Below are positions 1-8,079 of a stretch of DNA of 64,000 nucleotides, one piece after another. The number at the start of each line of letters is the position of its first letter. Position 1 is the first letter of the stretch. The notes beneath the pieces were generated by a model. The model was not told where the DNA came from and did no database searches. It saw nothing but the letters and a program-made list of their open reading frames with translations. Made by a program: the position numbers and the translations under genes. Source of the DNA: Saprospiraceae bacterium (lineage in GTDB: Bacteria > Bacteroidota > Bacteroidia > Chitinophagales > Saprospiraceae); NCBI GenBank assembly GCA_020629315.1, contig JAHDDO010000004.1:48383-112382 (forward strand). Direction: 5' to 3'.

Positions 1-230
1 TAGGCATCGGAATCCTGGTCACGATCCTATGTAGTAGGCATCGGACCAAGGGGCTGCACATCACTTACGCAGGAAAAATAGCTACAGTATGCTGAGTCAG
101 GAACATGGAAGGGTTTACGTCTCGCTTGCGAGACCGATCCGCTAGGAGAGCCTGGAATACTCCGGCCCTGAGGTATGGCAATAGCCATATATCAGGGAGA
201 CTCCAAAAGGAAGTATATGGGAAATAAAAA
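1..230. other. Unidentified hairpin-rich noncoding segment at left edge
   Basis: No convincing reading frame crosses this stretch on either strand. It contains an 11-base direct repeat (TAGGCATCGGA at 1-11 and 35-45), a perfect 7-base-pair hairpin (119-125 with 128-134) and a longer hairpin (166-179 with 184-197, one mismatch and one wobble pair). Bases 121-180 hold 37 G or C out of 60, clearly richer than the AT-rich surroundings. I compared it by eye with tmRNA, RNase P RNA, SRP RNA and group II intron domain V and saw no diagnostic motif. It could be the end of a mobile element or a structured RNA that begins outside the window. Confidence 0.3.
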
Positions 231-234
231 GGGA

Positions 235-729
235 CTAGTTACAACGTAAATAAATCGTTTCTGTGCTTACCGTATTAGATTGGTTACCGGCCCGATCAAT
301 AAGATATACGTCTAATGTCAAACTATCCAGTGGGTAAAGATCTGGGCTCTCACAAGGTGGAATATTATCTGGAAATAAACAACAGGTCTCAAAAACGGTC
401 AATTCCATATCGATGAAAACGCCTTTTTCAGAAACGCCTTCAGGTACTTTAGGGATCAGATTGGCTTGATCATATAAGTTGCCTGTGCGACTATCAAATA
501 CAAATAGGTTAAACGTGCCGTCCTCTTGATCATTACCTATATCTCCATCACCATCTTCAATATGTAAAAATAGGGTCAAGAAGTCAGCCGTTCCACTACC
601 TTGATCCATGGTGTCTTTGCTAATTCCCTGATATTCTAATGCTGGAATCTCAGAAAGATTTGGGCCCTGAACACAGGCAGCCAATAAAAGGATAAAAAGA
701 CAACTAAGTAGAGGTGCAGTGATTTGCAT
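235..729 (-). CDS. Putative lipoprotein, function unknown
   Basis: A 164-residue protein with a lipoprotein signal: a hydrophobic stretch followed by a lipobox ending at Cys19 (LLAAC). The mature part contains an acidic DGDGDIGN motif (residues 59-66), which I recall from uncharacterised Bacteroidota lipoproteins, and four clustered cysteines (CC and C around residues 115-125, plus one near the C-terminus). It is divergent from the LuxE-like gene, with only 27 bases between starts. Function is unknown; an outer-membrane-anchored structural or binding role would be a guess. Confidence 0.75.
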   Translation of the reverse strand: MQITAPLLSCLFILLLAACVQGPNLSEIPALEYQGISKDTMDQGSGTADFLTLFLHIEDGDGDIGNDQEDGTFNLFVFDSRTGNLYDQANLIPKVPEGVSEKGVFIDMELTVFETCCLFPDNIPPCESPDLYPLDSLTLDVYLIDRAGNQSNTVSTETIYLRCN

Positions 730-736
730 ATTTTTG
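729..736 (+). promoter_or_regulatory. Candidate -7 box for the LuxE-like gene
   Basis: TATTTTTG matches the Bacteroidota -7 element TAnnTTTG and lies 20 bases before the TTG start at 757. It overlaps the start codon of the divergent lipoprotein gene. No TTG is present at the usual -33 distance, so this is only a candidate. Confidence 0.35.
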
Positions 737-756
737 ATATCGTAAATCTATAACGC

Positions 757-1749
757 TTGTTTACAAAGATTCAATATATCATCCAAGAATACAAGCAAGG
801 TCAATTAGAATTTGATCAAGTCGCATTGGCTATTTTCAAATTCCAATACGAAAATAATACGCTTTACAAATCCTTTTGTGAATTAATGGGGATACAATCT
901 CCTGAAGACATAAAAAGCATACAGCATATTCCCTTTTTACCTATTGTGTTCTTTAAGCACCATACGATAAAGACAGGGGTCTGGGATGCGGAAGATGTTT
1001 TTAAAAGTAGTGGTACTACTCATGCGAATCAATCCAGTCATTTGATTCGGGATCTAGAGGGGTATCACCATCATGCTTTGGAAAGTTTCGAGGCTCATTT
1101 TTCTACTATAGATGCCAGTCTTGTGCTAGGGCTTTTACCCAATTATCTAGAGAAAGGCGAATCTTCACTAGTCAGTATGGTGAATCATTTTATAGGAAAG
1201 TCAAACCATCCAGACAGTGGTTTTTTTCTTCATGATCATGATGCTTTATTTGCCATTGTAGAGAAAAATAAGAATGTGCCTATCTATTTGTTTGGCGTCA
1301 GTTATGCCTTGCTTGATTATGTGGAGCGTTACCAACATAAAGACCTTGGGCAATTGTATGTGATCGAAACAGGGGGCATGAAAGGGCGACGGAAGGAAAT
1401 GACTAAAAATGAAATGTATGCCTTGCTCAAGCAAGGCTTTGGACTTGATCGGTTGTATTCTGAATATGGGATGACGGAACTACTAAGCCAGGCCTATACC
1501 TTGGAAGAGCAGCTTTTTGTGCCTGCAACGACCATGGGCTTTAGCATACGTGAACTCAATGACTTTAGAACTGAAGTAGTACCTGGAAAAACTGGACAGC
1601 TACATATTATTGATCTCATGAATTATGCAAGTTGTAGCTTTATAGCCACCGATGATCTAGCTAGATCGACTGATATGAAGCGTTTTCAAATCATGGGACG
1701 CAGAGATCATGCAGATCTTAGAGGCTGCAACTTACTTATCGAATTTTAA
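757..1749 (+). CDS. LuxE/acyl-protein synthetase-like enzyme
   Basis: A 330-residue member of the LuxE/PaaK-like adenylate-forming superfamily, which activates or transfers acyl groups. Visible motifs are the SSGTT nucleotide-binding loop (residues 84-88) and a YGMTE motif near residue 237, both typical of LuxE-type acyl-protein synthetases. There is an in-frame TAA at 751-753, so translation must begin at TTG 757 or later. The first in-frame ATG (near 886) would remove 40 plausible residues, so TTG is preferred. No luciferase or acyl reductase genes are nearby, so a bioluminescence role is unlikely. The substrate is unknown. It ends in a 4-base overlap with the convergent amidase gene. Confidence 0.82.
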   Translation: MFTKIQYIIQEYKQGQLEFDQVALAIFKFQYENNTLYKSFCELMGIQSPEDIKSIQHIPFLPIVFFKHHTIKTGVWDAEDVFKSSGTTHANQSSHLIRDLEGYHHHALESFEAHFSTIDASLVLGLLPNYLEKGESSLVSMVNHFIGKSNHPDSGFFLHDHDALFAIVEKNKNVPIYLFGVSYALLDYVERYQHKDLGQLYVIETGGMKGRRKEMTKNEMYALLKQGFGLDRLYSEYGMTELLSQAYTLEEQLFVPATTMGFSIRELNDFRTEVVPGKTGQLHIIDLMNYASCSFIATDDLARSTDMKRFQIMGRRDHADLRGCNLLIEF

Positions 1750-3011
1750 AAGCTAGCAAAACCATCTGTAATCCAGTCAGCTAAGGCTTGACGATTCGCT
1801 ACGTAGGTAATCCGTTTTTGATCACTGGCATTATTGATATTACCTAACTCTAAGAAAACAATAGGAGGTAAGGTATTTCTGACCACATAAAGATTACGTC
1901 CTTGTACAAAACCATTGTATCCTCGTCCTTTTTGATATTCTTCGTACTTATTTGAAAAGGTAGATAACATGTGTTCGGCTAAATCCTTACCGGTTTTTCC
2001 ATTCTTATAATGATAGAAGAATACATCCCTACGCTTGTCTTTATGATTAGAATCTATATGTAGTGATATTGCATATTGCTCTTTTATGCCCTGCGCTTTA
2101 TATTTTTGATATAGTGCATTTACTTTGCTAACCCGTTGATTTAAACGTTGGATCTGATCTAATGGGATCTTAACAGTACCCATGCATAATTCATCATTGT
2201 CACAAGCGAGTACTTCGCTATCTCTAATCCCGTCTTTATCCTGAATAATCATATGAACCTTCGCTCCCTTTGACATTAGATTACGTACCAATCGCAAGGC
2301 AATATCATACGCGTATTCGTCCTCACAAAGCACATTAGGACATGTCGTGCATCTAGCACCAGGATCCGGGCCACCATGTCCACTTATGACATAGTATACC
2401 TTACCGGCTAAGCTATTATCTACAATAGGGACGTCCTTATACTTTTCGCCAAAAATCGCATCTGTTACCACCGCTCCTTTTGTTGGGCTAGGAGAGGAAG
2501 ACGTCTTTGGTGTGGCCTTGACCTCTTTATCTTCTCTTTGTTCTACTTTGGTAGGGGTATTTTGTTTTTCTTCTGTTGCCAGCTCTTGGGTTTCATCCGA
2601 ATAACAATGTACCAAATGGTGGGGAACCCACAGAATCTTGCTATCTGTGTACATTGTTTTACGTAATTTCTTTTGCTTGATGCTTTCATTATACTCTTTA
2701 ATATCTACGGCTTGATCCCAGTCGGAGATGTTTAGCGTAGATCGAATAGATACACCATTATATTGCACAATTTCTATAGGTAGATAGTATTCTTGAGAGA
2801 TATCTAAGGCCGTCTTTTTATCAATATTATTGAGTTCAAAGAATTTTTGAAGGTTGCAAAGATCTTTATCGAGATTGTAGCGTCTCATCAATGCAAAGCT
2901 CCCTTCGCCTTTTTGAACACGTACTTTAAGATAGTACGATTCGAAAGCCATCAATTGTGTAGTTGTAAGTACTAACAAGATAGTTAGTAAACGGATTTTA
3001 AGCGTCCACAT
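1746..3011 (-). CDS. N-acetylmuramoyl-L-alanine amidase (Amidase_3), secreted
   Basis: A 421-residue zinc amidase that cleaves the amide bond between MurNAc and the peptide stem. Residues 1-23 form a signal peptide. Residues about 26-135 look like a LysM-like or related wall-binding region. A Ser/Thr/Lys/Pro-rich linker spans 140-200, and the catalytic domain runs from about 204 to the end. Likely zinc ligands and catalytic residues are His212 (SGHGG), Glu230 or Glu232, His318 (SLHID) and Glu388 (LELGN). A CTTC-like pair of cysteines (221, 224) near the active site may form a disulfide in the periplasm. A good promoter lies just upstream. It probably acts in peptidoglycan remodelling or daughter-cell separation. 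Confidence 0.9.
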   Translation of the reverse strand: MWTLKIRLLTILLVLTTTQLMAFESYYLKVRVQKGEGSFALMRRYNLDKDLCNLQKFFELNNIDKKTALDISQEYYLPIEIVQYNGVSIRSTLNISDWDQAVDIKEYNESIKQKKLRKTMYTDSKILWVPHHLVHCYSDETQELATEEKQNTPTKVEQREDKEVKATPKTSSSPSPTKGAVVTDAIFGEKYKDVPIVDNSLAGKVYYVISGHGGPDPGARCTTCPNVLCEDEYAYDIALRLVRNLMSKGAKVHMIIQDKDGIRDSEVLACDNDELCMGTVKIPLDQIQRLNQRVSKVNALYQKYKAQGIKEQYAISLHIDSNHKDKRRDVFFYHYKNGKTGKDLAEHMLSTFSNKYEEYQKGRGYNGFVQGRNLYVVRNTLPPIVFLELGNINNASDQKRITYVANRQALADWITDGFASF

Positions 3012-3036
3012 AATTACTTCGGTTTAAGGTCTATGG

Positions 3037-3066
3037 CAAAATTAAAGAAATCTCTAATATAATCAA
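3037..3066 (-). promoter_or_regulatory. Bacteroidota-type promoter of the amidase gene
   Basis: Read on the minus strand this is TTG (3066-3064), 19 bases, then TAATTTTG (3044-3037). It fits the Bacteroidota housekeeping consensus TTG-N19-23-TAnnTTTG. Transcription would begin near 3032, about 20 bases before the ATG at 3011. Confidence 0.6.
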
Positions 3067-3134
3067 GTAAATAGCTAATAAATAGTATGTTATGTATATT
3101 ATAAAATCGTAATATATTAGATTTTAATATATGT

Positions 3135-3142
3135 TATCTTTG
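3135..3142 (+). promoter_or_regulatory. Candidate -7 box immediately before ccmB
   Basis: TATCTTTG matches TAnnTTTG and ends five bases before the ATG at 3148. If used, the mRNA would have almost no leader. There is no TTG at the -33 position and the region is very AT-rich, so a chance match is possible. Confidence 0.3.
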
Positions 3143-3147
3143 TATGG

Positions 3148-3810
3148 ATGGGTGTAGCTATTAGGCAGTTTTGGCAATTAGTTCGCAAGGAGTTTGCACT
3201 GGAATTCAGAAACCGGGTCAGTCTAGGTGCTGTGCTTTTATTTGTGGTTTGTGCAGCCTATATCTGCTACAAGGTATTTATCACGATAAATGGCTTGGCT
3301 TGGATCTCTTTATTTTGGATTATTCTTCTTTTTGCGGCCATTAATTTGATTCAACGTACGTTCAATGCTAGCTACATGAAGCGACGTTGGAACTATTATA
3401 CGCTCTATGATTCTACGGTAGTCTACCTGAGTAAGTATGCGTACAATTTATTTTTTATGGGGCTAGTCTCTGTTTTACTCATGGGTGTTATGAGTTTGTT
3501 TTTTGGCAACATGATAAAGGATTATCCTATGTTTTTGATTGGATTATCCTTAGGCATCCTAGGCATGACCGGAGTTATGACTTTTATTTCAGCCGTAGTG
3601 ATGCGTGCCGACAGCAATGGCTTACTCATGAGTATTTTAGCGATGCCATTATGCCTGCCCGTTTTATTATTAAGTATGAAAGTGCATGCGGTTAGTTTAC
3701 GATTGATTCAAGACACGGCCGTTACGGGTGATTATTTGCTTTTGGGTGGTGTAGATTTGTTGATTTTTGGAATTGGATTACTTTTATTCCCTAATCTTTG
3801 GAAAGCCTGA
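3148..3810 (+). CDS. ccmB: Heme exporter protein B (CcmB), ABC permease
   Basis: A 220-residue membrane protein with about six hydrophobic segments. Its N-terminus (charged WQLVRKEFALEFR followed by TM1) is characteristic of CcmB, the permease partner of the CcmA ATPase in System I cytochrome c maturation. The complex releases holo-CcmE from the CcmC-heme complex in the inner membrane. It is followed after four bases by ccmC and then a ccmD-like gene. No ccmA, ccmE, ccmF or ccmH is in the window, so the rest of the pathway must be encoded elsewhere. The length fits the family. Confidence 0.92.
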   Translation: MGVAIRQFWQLVRKEFALEFRNRVSLGAVLLFVVCAAYICYKVFITINGLAWISLFWIILLFAAINLIQRTFNASYMKRRWNYYTLYDSTVVYLSKYAYNLFFMGLVSVLLMGVMSLFFGNMIKDYPMFLIGLSLGILGMTGVMTFISAVVMRADSNGLLMSILAMPLCLPVLLLSMKVHAVSLRLIQDTAVTGDYLLLGGVDLLIFGIGLLLFPNLWKA

Positions 3811-3814
3811 TACT

Positions 3815-4861
3815 ATGAAATACTGGTGGTGGAAAATAGCCGCAATAGTGATTTTTTGTTATGTCTTATTGGCTGGGATGTTAACCCCTTTAAAGCCTGG
3901 CATCCAATCTATCGATAATACCAAAGGTATTTTAGGTGAAGAATTGGTGGTTGGTGTGACAGGATACAATAGTTATTTTGGTTCGGCCCTTCAAAATAGA
4001 GCCTTTCTTAAATTATCAGATGATAAGGTAATTGAGACACACCAAATTACAGAGCGGGGTGATTACAAAGCTGATTTACGCTTTAACTTACCCGATCATC
4101 TAAGCACGGGCAAGGACGTCGAACGAGCTACGCTAATTATTAATAATGAAGTGGACGGAAGCTTGATTTTGCCCAATGCCATTTTATTAAAAAAAGAAGA
4201 TAATACGAAGCCATCTGATAAACAATGGGGACAGTTTAATGTCAATGAGTTATTTAAGGCAGATAGGTTTAGGTTCCCTTACAGGAATCAATTAAATGAA
4301 ACCATCAGGAATACCTTTTTTCATGTAGCTATCTGGTTTGCCATGTTTATTTTATTAATAACCGCATTGGTCTACAGTATTCGTTATTTAATCACCAAGG
4401 ATTTATTGTTAGATACTAAAGCCGCTGCTTTTACTTCTGTAGCGATCGTCTATGGCCTTATCGGTTTGGCGACAGGTGCTGTTTGGGCAAAATTTACGTG
4501 GGGTGCCTTTTGGACTGCTGATGTGAAGTTGAATATGGCTGCCATTAGTGTTTTAATATATATGGCCTATTGGTTATTGCGTTCATCCATTGCGGATGTT
4601 GATGCGCGAGGCAGAGTGAGTGCGGCTTATAATATTTTTGCTTTTGTGATAATGATCCCGCTTATTTTCATAATTCCTAGATTAACAGACAGCTTGCATC
4701 CTGGAAATGGAGGAAATCCAGCCTTAGGTGGAGAGGATTTAGATAACACCTTACGGATGATTTTTTATCCATCCATTATTGCATTAAGTCTTCTGGGCGT
4801 ATGGATGTCAAATTTGACGTATAGATATCAAATATTAGTGGACAATGAAATTGAAGAATGA
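3815..4861 (+). CDS. ccmC: CcmC-type heme handling protein with a large extracytoplasmic insertion
   Basis: A 348-residue protein. The frame stays open upstream to 3767, but ATG 3815, just after the ccmB stop, gives the natural CcmC start. CcmC attaches heme to CcmE in the periplasm. After TM1 (about 8-24) comes a hydrophilic block of about 140 residues (25-165). Then follow the remaining membrane segments with candidate heme-ligand His170 and His295 and a tryptophan-rich WWD-like stretch (W224, W229, W233). Ordinary CcmC proteins are about 240 residues and have only a short loop where this block sits. The frame overlaps neither neighbour from this start. Family assignment is firm; the role of the inserted domain is unknown. 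Confidence 0.9.
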   Translation: MKYWWWKIAAIVIFCYVLLAGMLTPLKPGIQSIDNTKGILGEELVVGVTGYNSYFGSALQNRAFLKLSDDKVIETHQITERGDYKADLRFNLPDHLSTGKDVERATLIINNEVDGSLILPNAILLKKEDNTKPSDKQWGQFNVNELFKADRFRFPYRNQLNETIRNTFFHVAIWFAMFILLITALVYSIRYLITKDLLLDTKAAAFTSVAIVYGLIGLATGAVWAKFTWGAFWTADVKLNMAAISVLIYMAYWLLRSSIADVDARGRVSAAYNIFAFVIMIPLIFIIPRLTDSLHPGNGGNPALGGEDLDNTLRMIFYPSIIALSLLGVWMSNLTYRYQILVDNEIEE

Positions 4862-4919
4862 GCAAAAAAAAGTAGATTTGCACCTGTTGAATAATAATTG
4901 GTCAACGCAACCTAAATTG

Positions 4920-5126
4920 ATGAATGTAAAGTTCATACTAACAAGCTTCCTGATCAGCTTACCTTGGCTAGTGAAAGCAGAATCTCTCGATTTTTTAAGG
5001 AGCACAGGCAAAATTTATTCTGTTGTAGTTGTCATCCTTATCTTATTTATTTTGATTTCTGCGTATTTAATTCGCCTTGATCGAAAGATCAGAACTCTCG
5101 AAGAAAAAAACAATAATGAGTCATAA
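4920..5126 (+). CDS. CcmD-like small membrane protein
   Basis: A 68-residue protein when started at ATG 4920. A longer frame from 4845 would overlap ccmC and add a hydrophilic leader before what looks like a signal peptide (residues 1-21). One transmembrane helix (about 30-50) is followed by the sequence IRLDRKIRTLEE, a charged tail of the kind seen in Bacteroidota CcmD-like proteins. CcmD stabilises the CcmABC-CcmE heme complex. Its position right after ccmC supports the call. It overlaps the start of the glutamate dehydrogenase gene by 11 bases, indicating translational coupling. Confidence 0.75.
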   Translation: MNVKFILTSFLISLPWLVKAESLDFLRSTGKIYSVVVVILILFILISAYLIRLDRKIRTLEEKNNNES

Positions 5127-6534
5127 ACAAGATGCATTTTATGCGAGTGTGATTCGCAACTTTGATAAAGCAGCGGCTCTCACTGAATATCCAACGGGAT
5201 TGTTGGAACAAATTAAAGCATGTAATGCCGTCTATCAAATGCGGTTCCCAGTGAAGTTGGGTGATCGTTATGAGGTAGTTGAGGCATATAGAGTACAACA
5301 CTCTCATCACCGTTTGCCTACGAAAGGAGGTATTCGTTTTAGTCATTTAGTGAATCAGGAAGAAGTAATGGCATTGGCTTCTTTGATGACCTTTAAATGT
5401 GCTATCGTTGATGTACCCTTTGGTGGTGCTAAAGGAGGTGTTAAAGTAAGTCCACGTAAGTATAATGCTGAAGCCTTGGAGAAAATCACAAGGAGATATA
5501 CGGTGGAGTTAGTACGTAAGAATTTTATAGGCCCTGGGATAGATGTACCCGCTCCAGATTATGGTACTGGCCCAAGAGAAATGGCTTGGATTCTGGATAC
5601 CTACCAACAAATGAAGAATGGAGAGATTGATTCAGCGGGTTGTGTCACGGGTAAACCAGTTAATCAGAATGGGATTAGAGGGAGAACGGAAGCTACAGGA
5701 AGAGGTGTATATTATGGCTTACGCGAACTAGTAAATAACAAGGATGCCATGAAAAGACTAGGTATGGAACCTGGTATGGCGGGTAAGCGATTAGTGATTC
5801 AAGGGCTTGGAAATGTGGGAAGCTATACAGGACTCATATCTCAGCACGAAGGGGATGCGAAAGTTATTGCTGTTTCAGAGATAGAAGGGACTATTTTAGA
5901 TGAGAAGGGAATGGACGTAGAGGCATTGATAGCGTATAGAAAAGAGCATGGCTCGATCTTAGGATTTCCGGGTTCAAAAACCTTAGACAATCGAGATGAT
6001 TGGGTGGGTATAGACTGTGATATTCTCGTGCCTGCAGCTTTAGAAAGTCAGATTCATAAGGATAATGCAGCGGATGTTAAAGCTAAGATTGTGGCAGAAG
6101 CAGCAAACGGCCCTGTGACAGCAGATGCAGAAGATATCTTGAATAAGAAAGGGGTGATGGTCGTGGCTGATATGTACTTAAATGCTGGTGGTGTAACGGT
6201 ATCTTATTTTGAGTGGTTAAAGAACTTGAGTCATATCCGATTTGGACGAATGACAAAGCGGTTTGATCAAAATGCCAATAATAATCTAGTCGACATGGTC
6301 CTCAGATTGACAGGCAAAACGATTAGCGAAAAAGAGAGAGCATTGCTTACTAGAGGTGCTGATGAAGTGGATTTGGTGCGATCAGGTCTGGAAGAGACCA
6401 TGGTCAATTCATTTAATCAAATCTATGATATTTATGCATCTCGAGATAATGTTACTGATTTCAGATCGGCTGCATTTATTTCAGCCTTAGATAAAGTAGC
6501 TAGTGATTATATGACATTGGGCGTGTTCCCATAG
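5116..6534 (+). CDS. gdhA: Glu/Leu/Phe/Val-family dehydrogenase, probably glutamate dehydrogenase
   Basis: A 472-residue enzyme starting at ATG 5116, inside the end of the ccmD-like gene. It catalyses reversible NAD(P)-dependent deamination of glutamate to 2-oxoglutarate. The substrate domain carries the family signature with the catalytic lysine (GGAKGG) and an APDYGT motif containing the catalytic Asp. The second half is a Rossmann domain with a GLGNVGS dinucleotide loop. The length and the KGGIRFS motif favour glutamate over leucine dehydrogenase. A strong terminator follows. An Lrp/AsnC regulator sits just downstream and may respond to amino acids, but a regulatory link is inference. Confidence 0.93.
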   Translation: MSHKQDAFYASVIRNFDKAAALTEYPTGLLEQIKACNAVYQMRFPVKLGDRYEVVEAYRVQHSHHRLPTKGGIRFSHLVNQEEVMALASLMTFKCAIVDVPFGGAKGGVKVSPRKYNAEALEKITRRYTVELVRKNFIGPGIDVPAPDYGTGPREMAWILDTYQQMKNGEIDSAGCVTGKPVNQNGIRGRTEATGRGVYYGLRELVNNKDAMKRLGMEPGMAGKRLVIQGLGNVGSYTGLISQHEGDAKVIAVSEIEGTILDEKGMDVEALIAYRKEHGSILGFPGSKTLDNRDDWVGIDCDILVPAALESQIHKDNAADVKAKIVAEAANGPVTADAEDILNKKGVMVVADMYLNAGGVTVSYFEWLKNLSHIRFGRMTKRFDQNANNNLVDMVLRLTGKTISEKERALLTRGADEVDLVRSGLEETMVNSFNQIYDIYASRDNVTDFRSAAFISALDKVASDYMTLGVFP

Positions 6535-6559
6535 TAGAAAGATCATAAATAAAATATAG

Positions 6560-6593
6560 ACCCAGTTTTCTGACAAGAAGGCTGGGTTTTTTT
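6560..6593 (+). terminator. Intrinsic terminator after gdhA
   Basis: A 12-base-pair stem (6560-6571 with 6576-6587, two G-T wobbles) closes on a GACA loop and is followed by seven T residues (6587-6593). It would end the ccmB-ccmC-ccmD-gdhA transcript. Confidence 0.9.
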
Positions 6594-6680
6594 ATTAATT
6601 AGTATTAAATATTATAAGAATCGGCCTGCAAATAGAATAAAATTCTAAATTTAGGGTCGATTTTAAAATAATAAGTGGAA

Positions 6681-7157
6681 ATGCAAGAGAAATTAGACAA
6701 AACGGACTTGAAGATATTGCGACTGCTACAGGAGAATAGTAAGATAACAAATCTAGATCTTTCAAAAAAAATAGGGCTTTCACCAGCGCCGACACTAGAA
6801 CGAGTAAAGAAATTAGAATCTCAGGGTATCATCGAAAGTTACCATGCTAAGGTTAACGCGGCAAAGATCGGATTAGACATACACACCTTTGTTTTAGTCT
6901 CTTTAGCTTGGGCTAAGGAAAATGCATATGATAATTTTATTGAAAAGATAAATGACATTTCAGAAATAACGGAGTGTTATATAGTGACCGGTGATGCGGA
7001 TTTTTTACTAAAGATAATCTGCAAAGATTTGGGATCATACGAACAACTTTTATTTAAAAAGCTTTCCAAAATAGAAGAGATAGAGCGACTAAAAACCTTA
7101 ATGACTTTAAATAAGGTTAAAAAGACTAAGGTCCTGCCTTTTAATTACGAGTTTTAG
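6681..7157 (+). CDS. Lrp/AsnC-family transcriptional regulator
   Basis: A 158-residue regulator from ATG 6681; a GTG two codons upstream (6675) is equally open. Residues about 5-60 form the winged helix-turn-helix typical of AsnC/Lrp (LDKTDLKILRLLQ followed by LSPAPTLERVKKLE). The C-terminal half is a RAM/ligand-binding domain (the TGDADFLLKI segment matches the family). Such proteins are octameric feast/famine regulators that bind amino acids. It is separated from gdhA by a terminator, so it has its own promoter, and is followed six bases later by a TraB/GumN gene. Confidence 0.92.
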   Translation: MQEKLDKTDLKILRLLQENSKITNLDLSKKIGLSPAPTLERVKKLESQGIIESYHAKVNAAKIGLDIHTFVLVSLAWAKENAYDNFIEKINDISEITECYIVTGDADFLLKIICKDLGSYEQLLFKKLSKIEEIERLKTLMTLNKVKKTKVLPFNYEF

Positions 7158-7163
7158 ATGTAA

Positions 7164-7976
7164 GTGGGAATACAAAAGGGTGTTTTATGGAAGATAAGCT
7201 ATGAGGACACTCATAAGATCTCTTATATATTAGGTACCATACATATTGGTCGAGGAGATACTATGCAGCTCATTGCCCCTTGCTATCCATTGCTAGAGCA
7301 ATGTCAGTATTATTATGGTGAAATGGACTTGGACGAATCCAAGAGTCTTATTGACGCCTCTTTTTATTCAGATCCAACAGGCATACCTCTAGAAGTGCAG
7401 TTAGGGGCCAGAAAATACCAACGCATTCGAAAGTCGGTATTGCATTTTTTAAAGCTAGACTTGGATGCTATGAAAGGGGTATCTGCCTTTTTTATTTTGA
7501 GTCAACTGCAGGCTCAAATGATTCAAACTGTGGGATTACCTATGGATCTCCAACTTTGGGAGAAAGCAAGGTCATGTGGAATGCAACTCGGCGGTATTGA
7601 ACGTGTTCAAGATCAAATACATGTCATGAATCGCATTGAACCTGCCCATCAACTAAAACAACTTGCCGACTTTGCTAGTAATATTCCAGACGCTAGAAAA
7701 AGGGTAGAAACCCTATTATCTCTTTACCTGAAAGAAGAGATTTTGCAAATTATGCTCAAAACTAGAAGCCAATTGGGTTCGATCAAAAATCTGATGCTGT
7801 ATGATCGAAATTTGAGTATGGCTGAATTCATTTATGCCAATAAAAACCAAGCCTCCTTTTATACCTTGGGAGCCGCTCATTTGGCCGGGTATAAAGGTGT
7901 TCTACGGCACATAAAAAATCGAGGAGCCCAATTGAAATGTATTCCACTTGTTAATAACTATCAAAATTATACCTAA
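7164..7976 (+). CDS. TraB/GumN family protein
   Basis: A 270-residue protein with the family hallmarks: GTIHIG near the N-terminus (His27) and a second GAAHLAG motif near residue 238. TraB/GumN proteins are related to the Tiki metalloprotease superfamily, in which these histidine motifs are thought to bind metal. No signal peptide is evident, so a cytoplasmic location is likely. The start is GTG 7164 because an in-frame TAA lies directly before it. It is six bases after the Lrp-type gene, probably co-transcribed. Substrate unknown. Confidence 0.82.
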   Translation: MGIQKGVLWKISYEDTHKISYILGTIHIGRGDTMQLIAPCYPLLEQCQYYYGEMDLDESKSLIDASFYSDPTGIPLEVQLGARKYQRIRKSVLHFLKLDLDAMKGVSAFFILSQLQAQMIQTVGLPMDLQLWEKARSCGMQLGGIERVQDQIHVMNRIEPAHQLKQLADFASNIPDARKRVETLLSLYLKEEILQIMLKTRSQLGSIKNLMLYDRNLSMAEFIYANKNQASFYTLGAAHLAGYKGVLRHIKNRGAQLKCIPLVNNYQNYT

Positions 7977-8079
7977 GAGCAAACAAAATTATTAATCAGT
8001 CGTTTAATGTCTTTAGTCGTAAAAAAGTAGCAAGCACCTCCTTTATTATGACCTTTGCAAAGATTAACGAAACAACGAA

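Noticed and set aside
1-230. Left-edge segment as tmRNA, RNase P RNA, SRP RNA or the 3' end of a group II intron
   Set aside because: None of the diagnostic motifs (T-arm, P4 core, SRP tetraloop region, domain V) could be found, so no named RNA class is claimed.
757-1749. LuxE-like gene as evidence of bioluminescence
   Set aside because: No luxA, luxB, luxC or luxD genes are in the window and LuxE-like proteins occur in non-luminous bacteria.
3767-3814. Upstream extension of ccmC to 3767
   Set aside because: It lies in the coding end of ccmB and adds 16 residues that do not fit CcmC; ATG 3815 is better.
4845-4919. Longer start for the ccmD-like gene
   Set aside because: It would overlap ccmC and place hydrophilic residues before a signal-peptide-like start.
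6615-6660. AT-rich short dyad (AGAAT/ATTCT) before the Lrp-type gene as an autoregulatory site
   Set aside because: Only five base pairs in very AT-rich DNA; no stronger than chance.
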